Shown here: positions 45,679-57,569 of the stretch, piece after piece
Position numbering within the stretch: position 1 is the stretch's first letter
Layout of the letters: each line of letters opens with the position of its first letter
Assembly (NCBI RefSeq): GCF_003086295.3
Contig: NC_092045.1
Coordinates: 92,146,693 to 92,210,692 of the forward strand
Origin: Arachis hypogaea
Taxonomy: Eukaryota > Streptophyta > Magnoliopsida > Fabales > Fabaceae
Direction: 5' to 3'
DNA: 64,000 nt
Made by a program: the position numbers and the translations under genes
Notes under the pieces: generated by a model
Database searches by the model: none
What the model was told of the DNA's origin: nothing
What the model saw: only the letters and a program-made list of their open reading frames with translations

Positions 45679-47389
45679 ATTGACGGAGGAGTGGGTTGTG
45701 GTGGTGGCGAAAGGGATGCGTGTATAGCTGATGGTTTTGACTTTTGATGTGAGGGAGGTGCCCAAAATTGAGAGAATTTGTTTCTTGAATCTACTACGGA
45801 AGGAGTGTGGGGTGGATGGGTGGGTCCGGCTTTGGAAACTCACAGAAAATACTTCTCATACGGTTGTGACTTTGTCTCCTGGGGTGTTCTAACTTCTAAC
45901 TCTTTCCCTTGTACAACTGGACAACCATTTTGTTCAGAACAAGGTTATACGAGGAATAAAATTTATTATTTTTGTTCGATATTTATTAATTTTAAATATT
46001 ATAGACTAAATTTTAAATTTTAATTTTAAAATTTTAATAGTATAAATATAAAGTATTATCTAAAATATTAGTTAATATTAATAAAAATGATTAATGTTTA
46101 ATATTTTTATTTATTATTTTATACCTTATTTTAAGGTTAAGTATGATTTTGGTCTATGCCAAAAAAAATTTTCGTTTTCAACATTTTTTTCATACAAAAT
46201 CGTTCTTAAGGTTTGAAATTAAGTTTTAAAATTGTCCATTTTATTTAAATATTAAAATTTTGGATCAAACTAGTATTTTTACCCATAATAACATTACGAG
46301 AATATAAATTTTTTAAAATTACGATCCACTTTATTCTGACAGTATAAATTATGCATGACATAAAAGATTTATAAAATTAAATTACTTCTGCAAAAAAAAA
46401 GTTGTAAACTAATAACAATCTCCGGCTAAGATGACCAATATCTCTGTAGATAAAAAAATTAAATAATATGATTTTTAGTTATTATTTTTACATAAAAAGT
46501 ATAATTTTTATTAATAATTAATTTTAATATTTGTTATTTAAACTTTAAAATAATTTAACGTGTATATTTTTATATTTAATTAGGTGTTAAGTCTGTTGCA
46601 CAAATAGAAATAATTAATTTTTATACTTACTATTTAAAAATAATATTTTTTCTCTATGTATATAAAAATATAATTAGATATTAGCATAAAAAAATCATAC
46701 TGCTAGTTATAAAAGTAACTCAAAATTAATTTTTTTAAACAATTGAATTTTGATTCTAACTTTTAATTATAACATTAGTATTCTTTCCAAATTATATATA
46801 ATAAATATTTGAAAGAAGAGAAATGAAAATATAGATTAAAAAGATAAGCAATGAAAATTTAAAAAATATGTATATAATAATAATACTTTTTATTTAAATT
46901 ATATCATTTTGTTACTTTTGTTTTCTGTAAAACAGAAAGGTAGAAAAAATAGAGAATGAAAGAAAAGAGAGAGAAAGATAAAGATGAAGAATGAGAGTGA
47001 GAGTTTGTTAATTTTAGAAGAAAAATTTTATTTTGATTTGTCAAATTACTAATATAAAATATAAAATATATATAGAGTGAAAATGATAGAGAGAAATAGA
47101 AAAATGGAGAAAGGTAGATGAAATAATTTAGGGAGGAAATTTATTAATTTTGGAAAAAATATTTTTCTTAATTTTAATAAGAGAGTGTCATATGATACAT
47201 TTGGTTATTAAATTAGATAGTAATATATGAAACATAATATAGGTATATTTTAATTTTAATTTTAAAACAATTAAAGAATGTCATGTTGCACATTTTGATT
47301 GTCAAATAAGTAATTAGTCATTGATATTGATAATGATATATATAAGAGATAGAGTGGTTGAATGAATGAAAGAGATAAAGAAAAGAAGA
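45679..47389. other. Polygalacturonase promoter side and AT-rich intergenic DNA
   Basis: 45679-45960 is the leader/promoter side of the minus-strand gene. 46130-46260 starts TTAAGGTTAAGTATGATTTTGG, a phrase common at ends of legume DNA transposons, without a partner end in view. 46260-47160 is AT-rich with no gene. Decayed copies of the tandem unit described next begin near 47160. Confidence 0.4.
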
Positions 47390-47785
47390 TGGAGGAGAGG
47401 AGAACTCTTTAATTTTGGAGAAAAAGATTTAATTTCAATTACAACGAGGGAGTGACATGTGGTACATTTTGGTCGTAAAATTAGTAAGGAAGAGGGGGGA
47501 GAATTCCTTATGGAGGTAAAGATTTGATTCCAATTGCAATAAGAGAGTGACATGTGGTACATTTTAGTTGTAAAATTAGTAAGGAATAAGAGAGAATTCC
47601 TTAATTTTGGAGGAAAATATTTGATTCCAATTGCAATAAGAGAGTAACATGTGGTACATTTTAGTTGTAAAATTAGTAAGGAATAAGAGAGAATTCCTTA
47701 ATTTTGGAGGGAAATGTTTGATTCCAATTGCAATAAGAGAGTAACATGTGGCACATTTTGGTTGTAAAATTAGTAAGGAAAGGGG
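47390..47785. repeat. Tandem array, ~95-97 bp unit, at least four copies
   Basis: The phrase AGAGAGT(G/A)ACATGTGGTACA recurs with spacing 95, 97 and 97 bp (phrase starts near 47451, 47546, 47643, 47740), each followed by TTTTAGTTGTAAAATTAGTAAGGA and preceded by TTGATTCCAATTGCAATA. More diverged units lie near 47180 and 47272. The array ends where retroelement pol begins (about 47790). Confidence 0.85.
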
Positions 47786-47789
47786 AAGA

Positions 47790-50520
47790 ATTCTTAAAAC
47801 ACATAGGACCGCCCTTGGGTGGTCTATCAGTGACCTTAAAGGCATTAGTCTTGCCCGATGCATGCATAAAATCCTGCTAGAGGATAATACCAAACCAGTG
47901 GTACAACCACAGAGGCGATTGAATCCAGCCATGAAGGAAGTAGTGCAGAAGGAGGTCACTAAACTATATGAGGCTGGGATTATTTATCCCATTTCTGACA
48001 GCCCATGGGTGAGTCCTGTCCAGGTTGTTCCTAAGAAGGGAAGAACGACAGTGGTTCACAATGAAAAGAATGAACTGATCCCAAAAAGGACAGTCACAAG
48101 GGGTCATATATGCATTGATTATAGAAAACTCAATGATGCCACCAGGAAAGATCACTTTCCTTTACCCTTCATTGACCAAATTCTAGAAAGACTACCAAGT
48201 CATGCTTTTTATTGTTTCCGGGATGGATATTCCGGGTACAATCAAATAGCAGTAGATCCACATGATCAAGAGAAGACAACATTCACATGTCCATCTAGCG
48301 TGTTTGCCTATAGAAGAATGTCATTTGGCCTGTGCAATGCGCCTGCCACCTTTCAGAGATGCATGTTATCCATATTCTCTAATATGGTAGAGAAATTCCT
48401 TGAAGTATTCATGGATGACTTCTCTGTCTATGGAGATTCCTTTGACTCCTGTCTTGATCATCTAACCCTGGTCCTAAAAAGATGCCAAGAAACAAACCTA
48501 GTTCTAAACTAGGAGAAATGCCATTTCATGGTAACATAAGGCATTGTTCTTGGGCATCGGATCTCAAACAAAGGGATAGAAGTGGATCAAGCTTAAGGTG
48601 GAAGTGATCGAACGCTTGCCTCCACTTAATAGTGTTAAGGCTATCAGAAGCTTCCTAGGACATGCAGGCTTCTACAGGCGATTCATAAAAGATTTTTCTA
48701 AAATTGCCAAACCCCTATGTAATCTCTTGGCCACTGATGTTCCATTTGTCTTTAACCAAGAATGCCTGCACGCCTTTGAAACTCTGAAGGCCAAGCTTGT
48801 CAGCGCTCCTGTTATCTCTGCACCTAACTGGGACCTGCCATTTGAGCTAATGTGTGATGCAAGTGATCATGCAATTAGTGCAGTCCTAGGTCAGAGACAT
48901 GACAAGCTTCTGCATGTCATTTATTATGCTAGTCGCGTATTAAATGATGTGCAGAAAAATTACACTACTACAGAAAAGGAGCTGCTTGCTGTGGTTTATG
49001 CCATTGACAAGTTCAGATCCTACCTAGTAGGATCTAATGTCATTATTTATTCTGACCATGATGCTCTAAAATATCTACTCACTAAACAGGATTCTAAACC
49101 TAGACTTATAAGATAGGTATTACTCCTATAAGAGTTTGATATAGAAATTAGAGACAGAAAAGGGATAGAAAATCAGGTAGCTGATCACTTGTCCTGGATT
49201 GAGCCAGTAGCAGGAACTTCTTCTCCCTCTACTGACATATCCAAATCTTTTCCAGATGAGCAACTCTATGCCATCCGGACAGTACCTTGGTTTGCAGACA
49301 TTACAAACTACAAGGCTATACTGTTTATTCCCAAAGAGTTTTCCAGGCAGCAAGCCAGGAAACTCATGTATGATGCCAAATATTATCTATGGGATGAGCC
49401 ATATCTCTTTAAGAGATGCTCGGATGGAATAATCCAACGCTGTGTCTGAGGAAGAGGCACGGAGAATTCTATGGCATTGCCATAGCTCTGACTTTAGAGG
49501 ACACTTTTGAGGTGAGTGGACAGCCACTAAAGTACTTCAAAGTGGCTTTTACTGGCATGCTCTTTTAAGAATTCTAGAGAGTTTATCCATAACTGTGATA
49601 ATTGCCAGAGGGCTGGCAATCTTCCTCATGGTCACAGAATGCCTCAGCAAGGAATCTTAGAGATTGAGTTGTTTGACATATGGGGCATAGATTTCATGGG
49701 ACCATTCCCGGCCTCATACTCAAACATCTACATCCTTATGGCAGTAGATTATGTGTCTAAATGGGTTGAAGCAATAGCAACACCCACTAATGACACTAAA
49801 GTAGTGATGAAGTTCCTCCAAAAGAACATTTTCAGCAGGTTTGGTGTCCCCAGGACACTAATCAGTGACGGAGAAACTCATTTCTGCAACAGACAGCTAG
49901 ATTCTGTCTTAAGCCAATATGGTGTTTGCCATAAAGTAGCAATACCGTATCATCCCCAAACTAATGGGCAAGTTGAAGTCTCAAATAGAGAACTAAAATG
50001 AATCCTAGAGAGGACAGTAAGTGCCTCTAGAAAGGATTGGGCTAGAAAGCTTGATGATGCTCTGTGGACATATAGAACAGCTTTCAAAACCCCCATTGGG
50101 ACTTCACCATATCAGTTAGTATATGGGAAGTCCTATCATTTGCCAGTAGAAGTAGAACACAAAGCCTATTGGGCTACTAGATTCCTCAACCTTGATGCCA
50201 AAGCAGCAAGGGAGAAACGGCTGCTCCAACTGAATGAGTTGGATGAATTTTGGTTAGATGCATTTGAAAATACAAAAATCTATAAGGAAAAGGCAAAGTG
50301 GTGGCATGACAGAAAGTTAGCTTCTAGAGTCTTTGAACCAGGACAGAAGGTCTTGCTCTTCAACTCAAGACTCAAACTATTCCCTGGGAAACTCAAATCT
50401 CGTTGGACAGGACCGTTTGTGATTACTAAAGTGTCACCATACGGGCATATAGAGCTTCAAGGTAAAGAAAAAAGGTTCACTATCAATGGATAGAAGGTCA
50501 AACATTACCTTGAAGGCGAT
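47790..50520 (+). pseudogene. Athila-like pol: reverse transcriptase, RNase H, integrase
   Basis: 47790-48512 covers the linker and reverse transcriptase (GWSISDLKGISLARCMHKI, QRRLNPAMKEVVQKEV, CIDYRKLNDATRKDHFPLPF, and FMDDFSVYGDS with both active-site aspartates). After stops near 48512-48594, 48598-49116 gives the connection and RNase H ([33 protein letters not shown]). 49189-49449 is the linker to integrase, and 49639-50490 the integrase core and C-terminus ([54 protein letters not shown]). Stops occur near 48512, 49116, 49448, 50000 and 50493. Several are single in-frame stops, so decay is moderate. Confidence 0.88.
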
Positions 50521-50737
50521 ATAGAGCCAGGAGGCTCAACACTATTACTAAGTTAAGTACAGTGAAGTACAGGTAAAGACATTAAAGAAGTGCTTATTGA
50601 GAGGCAACCAAACTTTACTCAACCTTATTTATTTTATTTTCATTTTGTTTTTCTTTCAGTCTTAGAGTCATGATTATGTGCATCAGTCCAAAGACAGAAT
50701 TCGCAGCAGTTAAAATAGAACACTCTAGAAAGAGTGT

Positions 50738-50815
50738 TAAAGTTGAACGCTAGTAAGGAAGCCCTCCTGTGCGTTCAACGCCCCAAGAGAGAAGCATTGT
50801 TGGCGTTGAACGCCA
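50738..50815. repeat. Phased GCGTTCAACGCC palindromes, plus-strand element
   Basis: Three related inverted repeats (a degenerate AAAGTTGAACGCT near 50738, TGCGTTCAACGCC at 50769, GGCGTTGAACGCC at 50801) lie 31 and 32 bp apart just after pol. They correspond to the clusters in the neighbouring minus-strand element. Confidence 0.7.
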
Positions 50816-50948
50816 GCCAGGGAGCAACCCCTGGGAGTTCAAATGCCAGTGCAGAAAAGCAGAGAATCTGGAATTCCTTAGCCTCTCAGGACCAAGAGGT
50901 CCCATGGAAGCTCCACCTACCCCACCTTCTTCTTCCCCAATGATCATA

Positions 50949-50987
50949 TTTGCTCGAGGACGAGCAAAAATCTTAAGTTTGGTGTTG
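50949..50987 (+). repeat. AGGA-loop hairpin plus TTAAGTTTGGTGTTG
   Basis: TTTGCTCG-AGGA-CGAGCAAA (50949-50968) is a perfect 8-bp stem, followed by AATC and then TTAAGTTTGGTGTTG. The same unit occurs in the other Athila-like element. The remnant frame downstream (about 50996-51130, KKRMEQTREHAHE) resembles the C-terminal part of the extra ORF at 57570-58490. Confidence 0.75.
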
Positions 50988-52293
50988 CCAAAGCTTTGCC
51001 AAATCTTAAGAAGAGGATGGAGCAAACTAGAGAGCATGCACATGAGCCTGTGCAGCCTCTTCAACAAAGACAAAGGAGTGACATAGAAGAGATCAAGCAC
51101 TACATGGGATCCTCAAGGAGGAGCACTGGCCACCATCATTCAGGTGGATTCGTTCTTTTTTACTCCTTTTCTGTTATCTTTATGTTTTCTGTCTGTCTGT
51201 TTATTTGTTCTCTTGTTCTAGTTGCAAGATCATTTGCATTGATGTCTTAAAAAGCTGTAAAATACTCCATATATCTCTCACCTTACTTAAATGAAAATTT
51301 TTTATTTGAAAAGAACTGAGAGATGCATGAATTTCAAGTTTAAAATAAGATTAGTTTAATTAGTTTGATATGGTGTCATTTGCTTTTATTTTCTGAATGT
51401 ATAAAATAAACAGTGTATATTTGAAGTTGAAATTTATGAATATTGGCTCTTGAAAGAATAAGGAAAAAGGAAAAATATTATTGATAATCGGAAAAATCTA
51501 AAAATTGATTCTTGAAGTAAGAAAAAATAGCAAAAAGCAAAAGAAAAAGCATGTTGCAAAAGAAAAAAATAGATGCATGTGAAAAAGAAAGAAAAATAGC
51601 GAAAAAAGAAAAAAATTAAAAAGCAGAAAAATCCATTACTGTCCAAAAATGCAGGAAAAGGAGGGCAGATTGAAAAAGCCAATAACTCTTTAAACCAAAT
51701 GGCAAGGGTAAAAGGACCCAAGGCTTTGAGCATCAGTCGTTAGGAGGGACCGAAGGAATAAAATTCTGGCCTAAGCGGCTAAACCAAGCCGTCCCTAACC
51801 ATGTGCTTGTGGCGTGAAGGTGTCAAGTGAAAAGCTTGAGACTAAGTGGTTAAAGTCGTTGTCCAAAGCAAAAAGAGTGTGCTTAAGAACTCTGGACACC
51901 TCTATCTGGGGACTCTAGCAAAGCTGAGTCACAATCTGAAAAAGTTCACCCAGTTAAAGTGTTTGTGGCATTATTGTATCCGATGGTAATACTGGAAAAC
52001 AGAGTGCTTAGGGTCATGGCCAAGACTCAAAAAGCTGTGTTCAAGAATCAAAATACTAGGAAAGTCAATAATATCATCTGGATTCTAAGTTCCTAAGGAT
52101 GCCAACATCTTTGAGTTTCAATGAATAGTGAGATGCCAAAACTATTCAGAAGCAAAAAACTACTAAGTCCCGCTCATCTGATTTTAACTAAGCTTCATTT
52201 GAAACTTAGAAATTTATTGTATCTTAATTTTCTTTTTTATTCTACTGTGTTTTAATTTTCTTGGGGACAAGCAACAGTTTATGCTTGGTGTTG

Positions 52294-54713
52294 TGATGAG
52301 CGGATATTTTATACGCTTTTTGACATCACTTTCATATAGTTTTTAGTAGTTTTTGTTTAGTTTTTATTAAGTTTTTATAGGTTTTAGTATTAAATTCACA
52401 TTTTTGGATTCTACTATGAGTTTTTGTGTTTTTGGGCAATTTCAGGTATTTTCTGGCTAAAATTGAGGAGCTGGAGCAGAAGTCTGATTCAGAGACAGAG
52501 AAAGCATTACAGATGTTGTCTAGATCTGACATGTCTGCATTCGGAAGAGCTTTTCTGGTGTTACAGAAGTTCAAATGGAGAGCTATCAACGACTATGAAA
52601 ATCTGACTTTCAGAGATTTCCAGCAATATATAATAGTCTATACTTTGCTTCGGATTAGAAGGTCCAAAACTGGCATCCAACGCCAGCTTCCTGTCCCCTT
52701 CCAGGCGTCCAGCATCCAAAGAGCAAAGCCCAACGTCCAAAGGCCCAGAGAGGACCCTAGCTGGTGTTCCACGTCCCAGAGACCTCATAGCACATGGATC
52801 TCATCAAAGCTCAGCCCAAACACTCATCAAGTGGGCCCCAAAAGTGGATTTTAGCACTAAATAGACTGTTTTACCCTATCTAGTCATCTATTTAGTATTT
52901 AAGGGTGTATGTTTGTGTAATGGGTTAACCACCAAAAATGCCCCCGAATTATTCAAACGCTGACAAAAATACACTCAAATTTTACTATCGACAAAAATGC
53001 CTTCAAATAATTTAAAAACACAACAACAATACCCAATAGTAAATATATATTTTCAAAAAATACCTTAGAGATTGAATTTTGATGCAATTATTTGCAAGCA
53101 TGATTATAGAAATAATATATTATTATACATAAAAATTGGTAATTTTTTGTTAAATATATAATTTTTTTATAATTGTTTTTGTTAATAACCAATAATACTT
53201 TTAAAAAATCACAAAATAATATATACTTAATAAAAAATTACCAAATTTTAAGAATAATAAAATCTTATTTTGCTAATTGTGCTTGCAAAAAATTACATCA
53301 AAATTCAATCTCTAATATATTTTTTGAGAAATACATATTTAATGTTAGTTTTTTTTTGCAAGATTATCTAACATTAAATATGTATTGCTCAAAAAATATA
53401 TTAGAAATTGAATTTTAATACATTTTTTTGCAAATATGATTAAAAAAATGAGATATTAGTATCCTTAAAATTTGGTAATTTTTTGTTGAGTATATATTTT
53501 TTTGTAATTTTTTTGTTAACAACTAATAATACTTTTAAAAAATCACAAAAAAATATATACTTAGAAAAAAATTATCAAATTTTAAGAATAATAATATCTC
53601 ATTTTTTAATTATTCTTGTAAAAAATCACATCAAAATTCAATCTCTAAGACATTTTTTGAAAATATATATTTACTGTTGGGTATTATTGTTATGTTTTTA
53701 AATTATTTAAAGGTATTTTTGTCGATAGTAAAATTCGGGTGCAATTCTGTCAGCGTTTGAATAATTCGAGGGCATTTTTGGTGGTTAACCCTTGTGTAAT
53801 TCAGACAACTTATCATCACTTTTCTCATTATTGTCATTTTCACCATTGTTTTTACCTCAGTATGAGTTTCTAAATCTCCTAGGTTGAGGGGAAGAGCCTT
53901 GCTAAGTCCTATGAATTAATAAAAGTATCATTTCTTCTTTTTCGATCCGTGTTTGATCTATTTCTAAGATGTATATCCGATCTTCATAGTGATGAATAGG
54001 ATGATCTGACAAATTAGCTTTGTTCATCACGCTAAGATGAATGTGCCTGACAAACACCCGCGTCTACTTGGGTTCGTGTGAGTACCTGGAAGAAAAGCAC
54101 GAGCCAACAGCTATGTTTATACATCTCTCAGACGGTTAATCCGCAATTTTATTGGGGACTTCTCGAGACATCAGTTCAGCCGATCTCTGGGGAGATTAAG
54201 GTCTCCGTAGTATAGGCTAGATCCTAGAAGCAGCATTTTTTTATCCGAAAGATTCAACCTTGTCTGTGGAGTTTTGAGTAGGATCGCCAAGAGGATGACT
54301 TGCTAGAGCTTCACCCTCCATTGGATTGAATGACCAAGGGGCCTGGCGTTAATTCTGTAGCAAAGGAGATCAATGACCACGGGCAATGGCTTTGATCACT
54401 TACAGCCTGCAATAGAAGAAGATCATTCACAAGCAAAGAAGATAATAGTACTAGAGTTACTTCAGAAAGACAAAGCAACTCCAACTCTCAATTCTCAATC
54501 TAATCCTATCGCTTATTCCTTTCATAAAATCCAAGCATTTATGACATATAATCATTTAAGGTTTACAAAATATTGTTTAACTCCTTTTGATTCTGCCTGA
54601 CTAAGACCTGCAAGACAACCAAAGCTTGCTTCAAGCCACAATCCTTGTGGGATCGACCCTGACTCACTCAGGTATTACTTGGACGACCCAGTATACTTGC
54701 TAGTACTGCTACT
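52294..54713 (+). repeat. 3' LTR of the plus-strand Athila-like element, interrupted
   Basis: It starts TGATGAGCGGATATTTTATA after GGACAAGCAAC...GCTTGGTGTTG. The minus-strand element's LTR starts in the same way (TGATGAGCGGATAATTTATA), showing one LTR family. It contains a 870-bp MITE. Near its end, GGATCGACCCTGACTCACTC and GGACGACCCAGTATACTTGC match the other LTR, but it stops at 54713 where the minus-strand element begins. Confidence 0.8.
52922..53791. mobile_element. Foldback MITE with perfect 9-bp TSD (Mutator type)
   Basis: GGGTTAACCACCAAAAATGC at the left end equals the reverse complement of the right end, and near-identity continues for about 120 bp (CGAATTATTCAAACGCTGAC, TTTTACTATCGACAAAAATG). 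The flanks are both TTGTGTAAT (52913-52921 and 53792-53800). A 9-bp duplication with long inverted repeats indicates mobilisation by a Mutator-like transposase. The interior is itself three successive palindromes. No coding sequence. Confidence 0.92.
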
Positions 54714-56457
54714 TGGTGCGCGAAATTGTGAACAATACTTTTCACAACTCTCATAATCCCTGGTCATGAACCCCAAAAACTTGGTGTTCAATACCATGGC
54801 ATTACACAACTTCGCACAACTAACCAGCAAGTGCACTGGGTCGTCCAAGTAATAAACCTTACGCGAGTAAGGGTCGATCCCACGGAGATTGTTAGTATGA
54901 AGCAAGCTATGGTCATCTTGTAAATCTTAGTCAGGCAAACTCAAATGGATATGGTGATGAACGAAAATAACACAAAGGTAAAGATAGAGATACTTATGTA
55001 ATTCATTGGTAGGAACTTCAGATAAGCGCATGAAGATGCCTTCCCTTCCGTCTCTCTGCTTTCCTACTGTCTTCATCCAATCCTTCTTATTCCTTTCCAT
55101 GGCAAGCTTGTGTAGGGTTTCACCGTTGTCAATGGCTACCTCCCATCCTCTCAGTGAAAACGATTGCCAATGCTCTGTCACAGCATGCGGAATTCAGCTG
55201 TCGGTTCTCGGTCAGGCCGGAATAGAATCCATCGATTCTTTTGCGTCTGTCACTAACGCCCCGCCTGCTAGGAGTTTGAAGCACGTCACAGTCATTCAAT
55301 CATTGAATCCTACTCAGAATACCACAGACAAGGTTAGACCTTCCGGATTCTCTTGAATGCCGCCATCAGTTCTTGCCTATACCACGAAGACTCTGATCTC
55401 ACGGAATGGTTGGCTCGGTTGTCAGGCGAGCACTCGGTTGTCAGGCGATCAACCATGCATCGTGCAATCAGGAATCCAAGAGATATTCACTAGAGCCTTG
55501 GTTGCTTGTAGAACAAAAGTGGTTGTCAGTCACCTTGTTCATGGGTGAGAATGGTGATGAGTGTCACGGATCATCACATTCATCAAGTTGAAGAACAAGT
55601 GATATCTTAGAACAAGAACAAGCGGAATTGAATGGAAGAACAATAGTAACTGCATTAATACTCGAGGTACAGCAGAGCTCCACACCTTAATCTATGGTGT
55701 GTAGAAGCTCCACCGTTGAAAATACATAAGCACAAGGTCTAGGCATGGCCGTGAGGCCAGCCTCCCAATGATCAACAGATCTAAAGATCAAAAGATTCCA
55801 AAGATCCGAAGATTGCTACCAAAGTCTACTAATACAATAGTAAAGGGTCCTACTTATAGAGAACTAGTAGCCTAAGGTTTACAGAAATGAGTAAATGACA
55901 TAAAAATCCACTTCCGGGCCCACTTGGTGTGTGCTTGGGCTGAGCAATGAAGCATTTTCGTGTAGAGACTCTTCTTGGAGTTAAACGCCAGATTTTATGC
56001 CAGTTTGGGCGTTTAACTCCCATTTTGGTGCCAGTTCCGGCGTTTAACGCTGGGATTTCTGAGGGTGACTTTGAACGCCGGTTTGGGCCATCAAATCTTG
56101 GGCAAAGTATGGACTATCATATATTGCTGGAAAGCCCAGGATGTCTACTTTTCAAAGCCGTTGAGAGCACGCCAATTGGGCTTCTGTAGCTCCAGAAAAT
56201 CCACTTCGAGTGCAGGGAGGTCAGAATCCAACAGCATCTGCAGTCCTTTTTGGTCTCTGAATCAGATTTTTGCTCAGGTCCCTCAATTTCAGCCAGAAAA
56301 TACCTGAAATTACAGAAAAACACACAAACTCATAGTAAAGTCCAGAAAAGTGAATTTTAACTAAAAACTAATAAAAATATACTAAAAACTAACTATATCA
56401 TACCAAAAACATACTAAAAATAATGCCAAAAAGTGTATAAATTATCCGCTCATCACA
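54714..56457 (-). repeat. 3' LTR of the minus-strand element, 1744 bp
   Basis: On the minus strand it starts TGATGAGCGGATAATTTATA and ends AATTTCGCGCACCA. 54714-55585 aligns without gaps to 63129-64000 (offset 8415). It contains diverged 31-bp-phased palindromes at 55977-56051. Confidence 0.88.
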
Positions 56458-56493
56458 ACACCAAACTTAAATTGTTGCTTGTCCTCAAGCAAC
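56458..56493 (-). promoter_or_regulatory. Hairpin plus G/T-rich tract at the 3' LTR boundary
   Basis: On the minus strand GTTGCTTG-AGGA-CAAGCAAC forms a perfect 8-bp stem (56493-56474), followed by AATTTAAGTTTGGTGTTG and then the LTR start. This is where the plus-strand primer (polypurine tract) lies in other retroelements, but the tract here is G/T-rich. Role inferred from position. Confidence 0.7.
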
Positions 56494-57569
56494 TGAAAAT
56501 CAATTAAGATAAAAAGAAGAGAATATGCAATGAATCCCAAAAACATCTGTGAAGATCAGTATTAATTAGATGAGCGGGGCTTTTAGTTTTTTGCCTCTGA
56601 ACAGTTTTGGCATCTCACTCTATCCTTTGAAATTCAGAATGATTGGCTTCTTTAGGAACTTAGAATCCAGATAGTGTTATTGATTCTCCTAGTAAAGTAT
56701 GATGATTCTTGAACATAGCTACTTATTGAGTCTTGGCTGTGGCCCAAAGCACTCTGTCTTCCAGTATTACCACCGGATACATACATGCCACAGACACATA
56801 ATTGGGTGAACCTTTTCAGATTGTGACTCAGCTTTGCTAGAGTCCCCAATTAGAGGTGTCCAGGGTTCTTAAGCACACTCTTATTGCCTTGGATCACAAC
56901 TTTATTTCTTTTTTTTTTCTTTTTTTTCGTTTTTTTTTCTTTTTCTATTTTTTCGATTTTTTTTTGAATAGTAATGCTTTTTCTTGCTTCAAGAATCATT
57001 GTAATGATTTTTCAGATCCTCAGTAACATGTCTCCTTTTTCATCATTCTTTCAAGAGCCAACATTCATGAACCACAAATTCAAGATACATATGCACTGTT
57101 TAAGCATACATTCAGAAAACAAAAATATTGCCATCACATCAAAATAATTAAACTGTTATAAAATTCAAAATTCATGCAATTCTTGTCTTTTTCAATTAAG
57201 AACATTTTTATTTAAGAAAGGTGATGGATTCATAGGACATTTATAACTTTAAGGCATAGACACTAAGACACTAATGATCACAAGACACAAACATGGACAA
57301 ACATAAGCATTAAAATTCGAAAAACAAGAAAATAAAGAACAAGGAAATTAAGGAACGGGTCCACCTTAGTGATGGCGGCTCTTTCTTCCTCTTGAAGATC
57401 CTATGGAGTGCTTGAGCTCCTCAATGTCTCTTCCTTGTCCTTGTTGCTCCTCCCTCATGATTCTTTGATCTTCTCTAATTTCATGCAGGATGATGGAGTG
57501 TTCTTGGTGCTCCACCCTTAGTTGTCCCATGTTGGAACTCAATTCTCCTAGGGAGGTGTTTAGCTGCTC
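56494..57569. other. Non-coding region between extra ORF and 3' LTR
   Basis: No gene recognised. A long T-rich run with C/G interruptions lies at 56910-56970. The sequence near 56560-56880 corresponds to 51880-52190 of the plus-strand element in opposite orientation (TGTGACTCAGCTTTGCTAGA), confirming they are the same region of one family. Confidence 0.6.

Larger units (their letters stand above)
47790..54713 (+). mobile_element. 5'-truncated Athila-like Ty3/gypsy element
   Basis: It consists of pol (47790-50520), a non-coding or decayed post-pol region with palindromes and a hairpin, and a 3' LTR from 52294. The 5' LTR, primer site, gag and protease are absent: pol starts abruptly next to a tandem array. 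A foldback MITE (52922-53791) sits in the LTR, and a related minus-strand element abuts at 54714. The reverse transcriptase sequence is of the Athila type. Confidence 0.8.

Noticed and set aside
46130..46260. Possible DNA transposon end TTAAGGTTAAGTATGATTTTGG
   Set aside because: No partner inverted end or duplication found in the window, so not called as an element.
50750..51100. 116-residue minus-strand frame after the Athila-like pol
   Set aside because: Antisense of the palindrome cluster, hairpin and remnant extra ORF; no domain seen.
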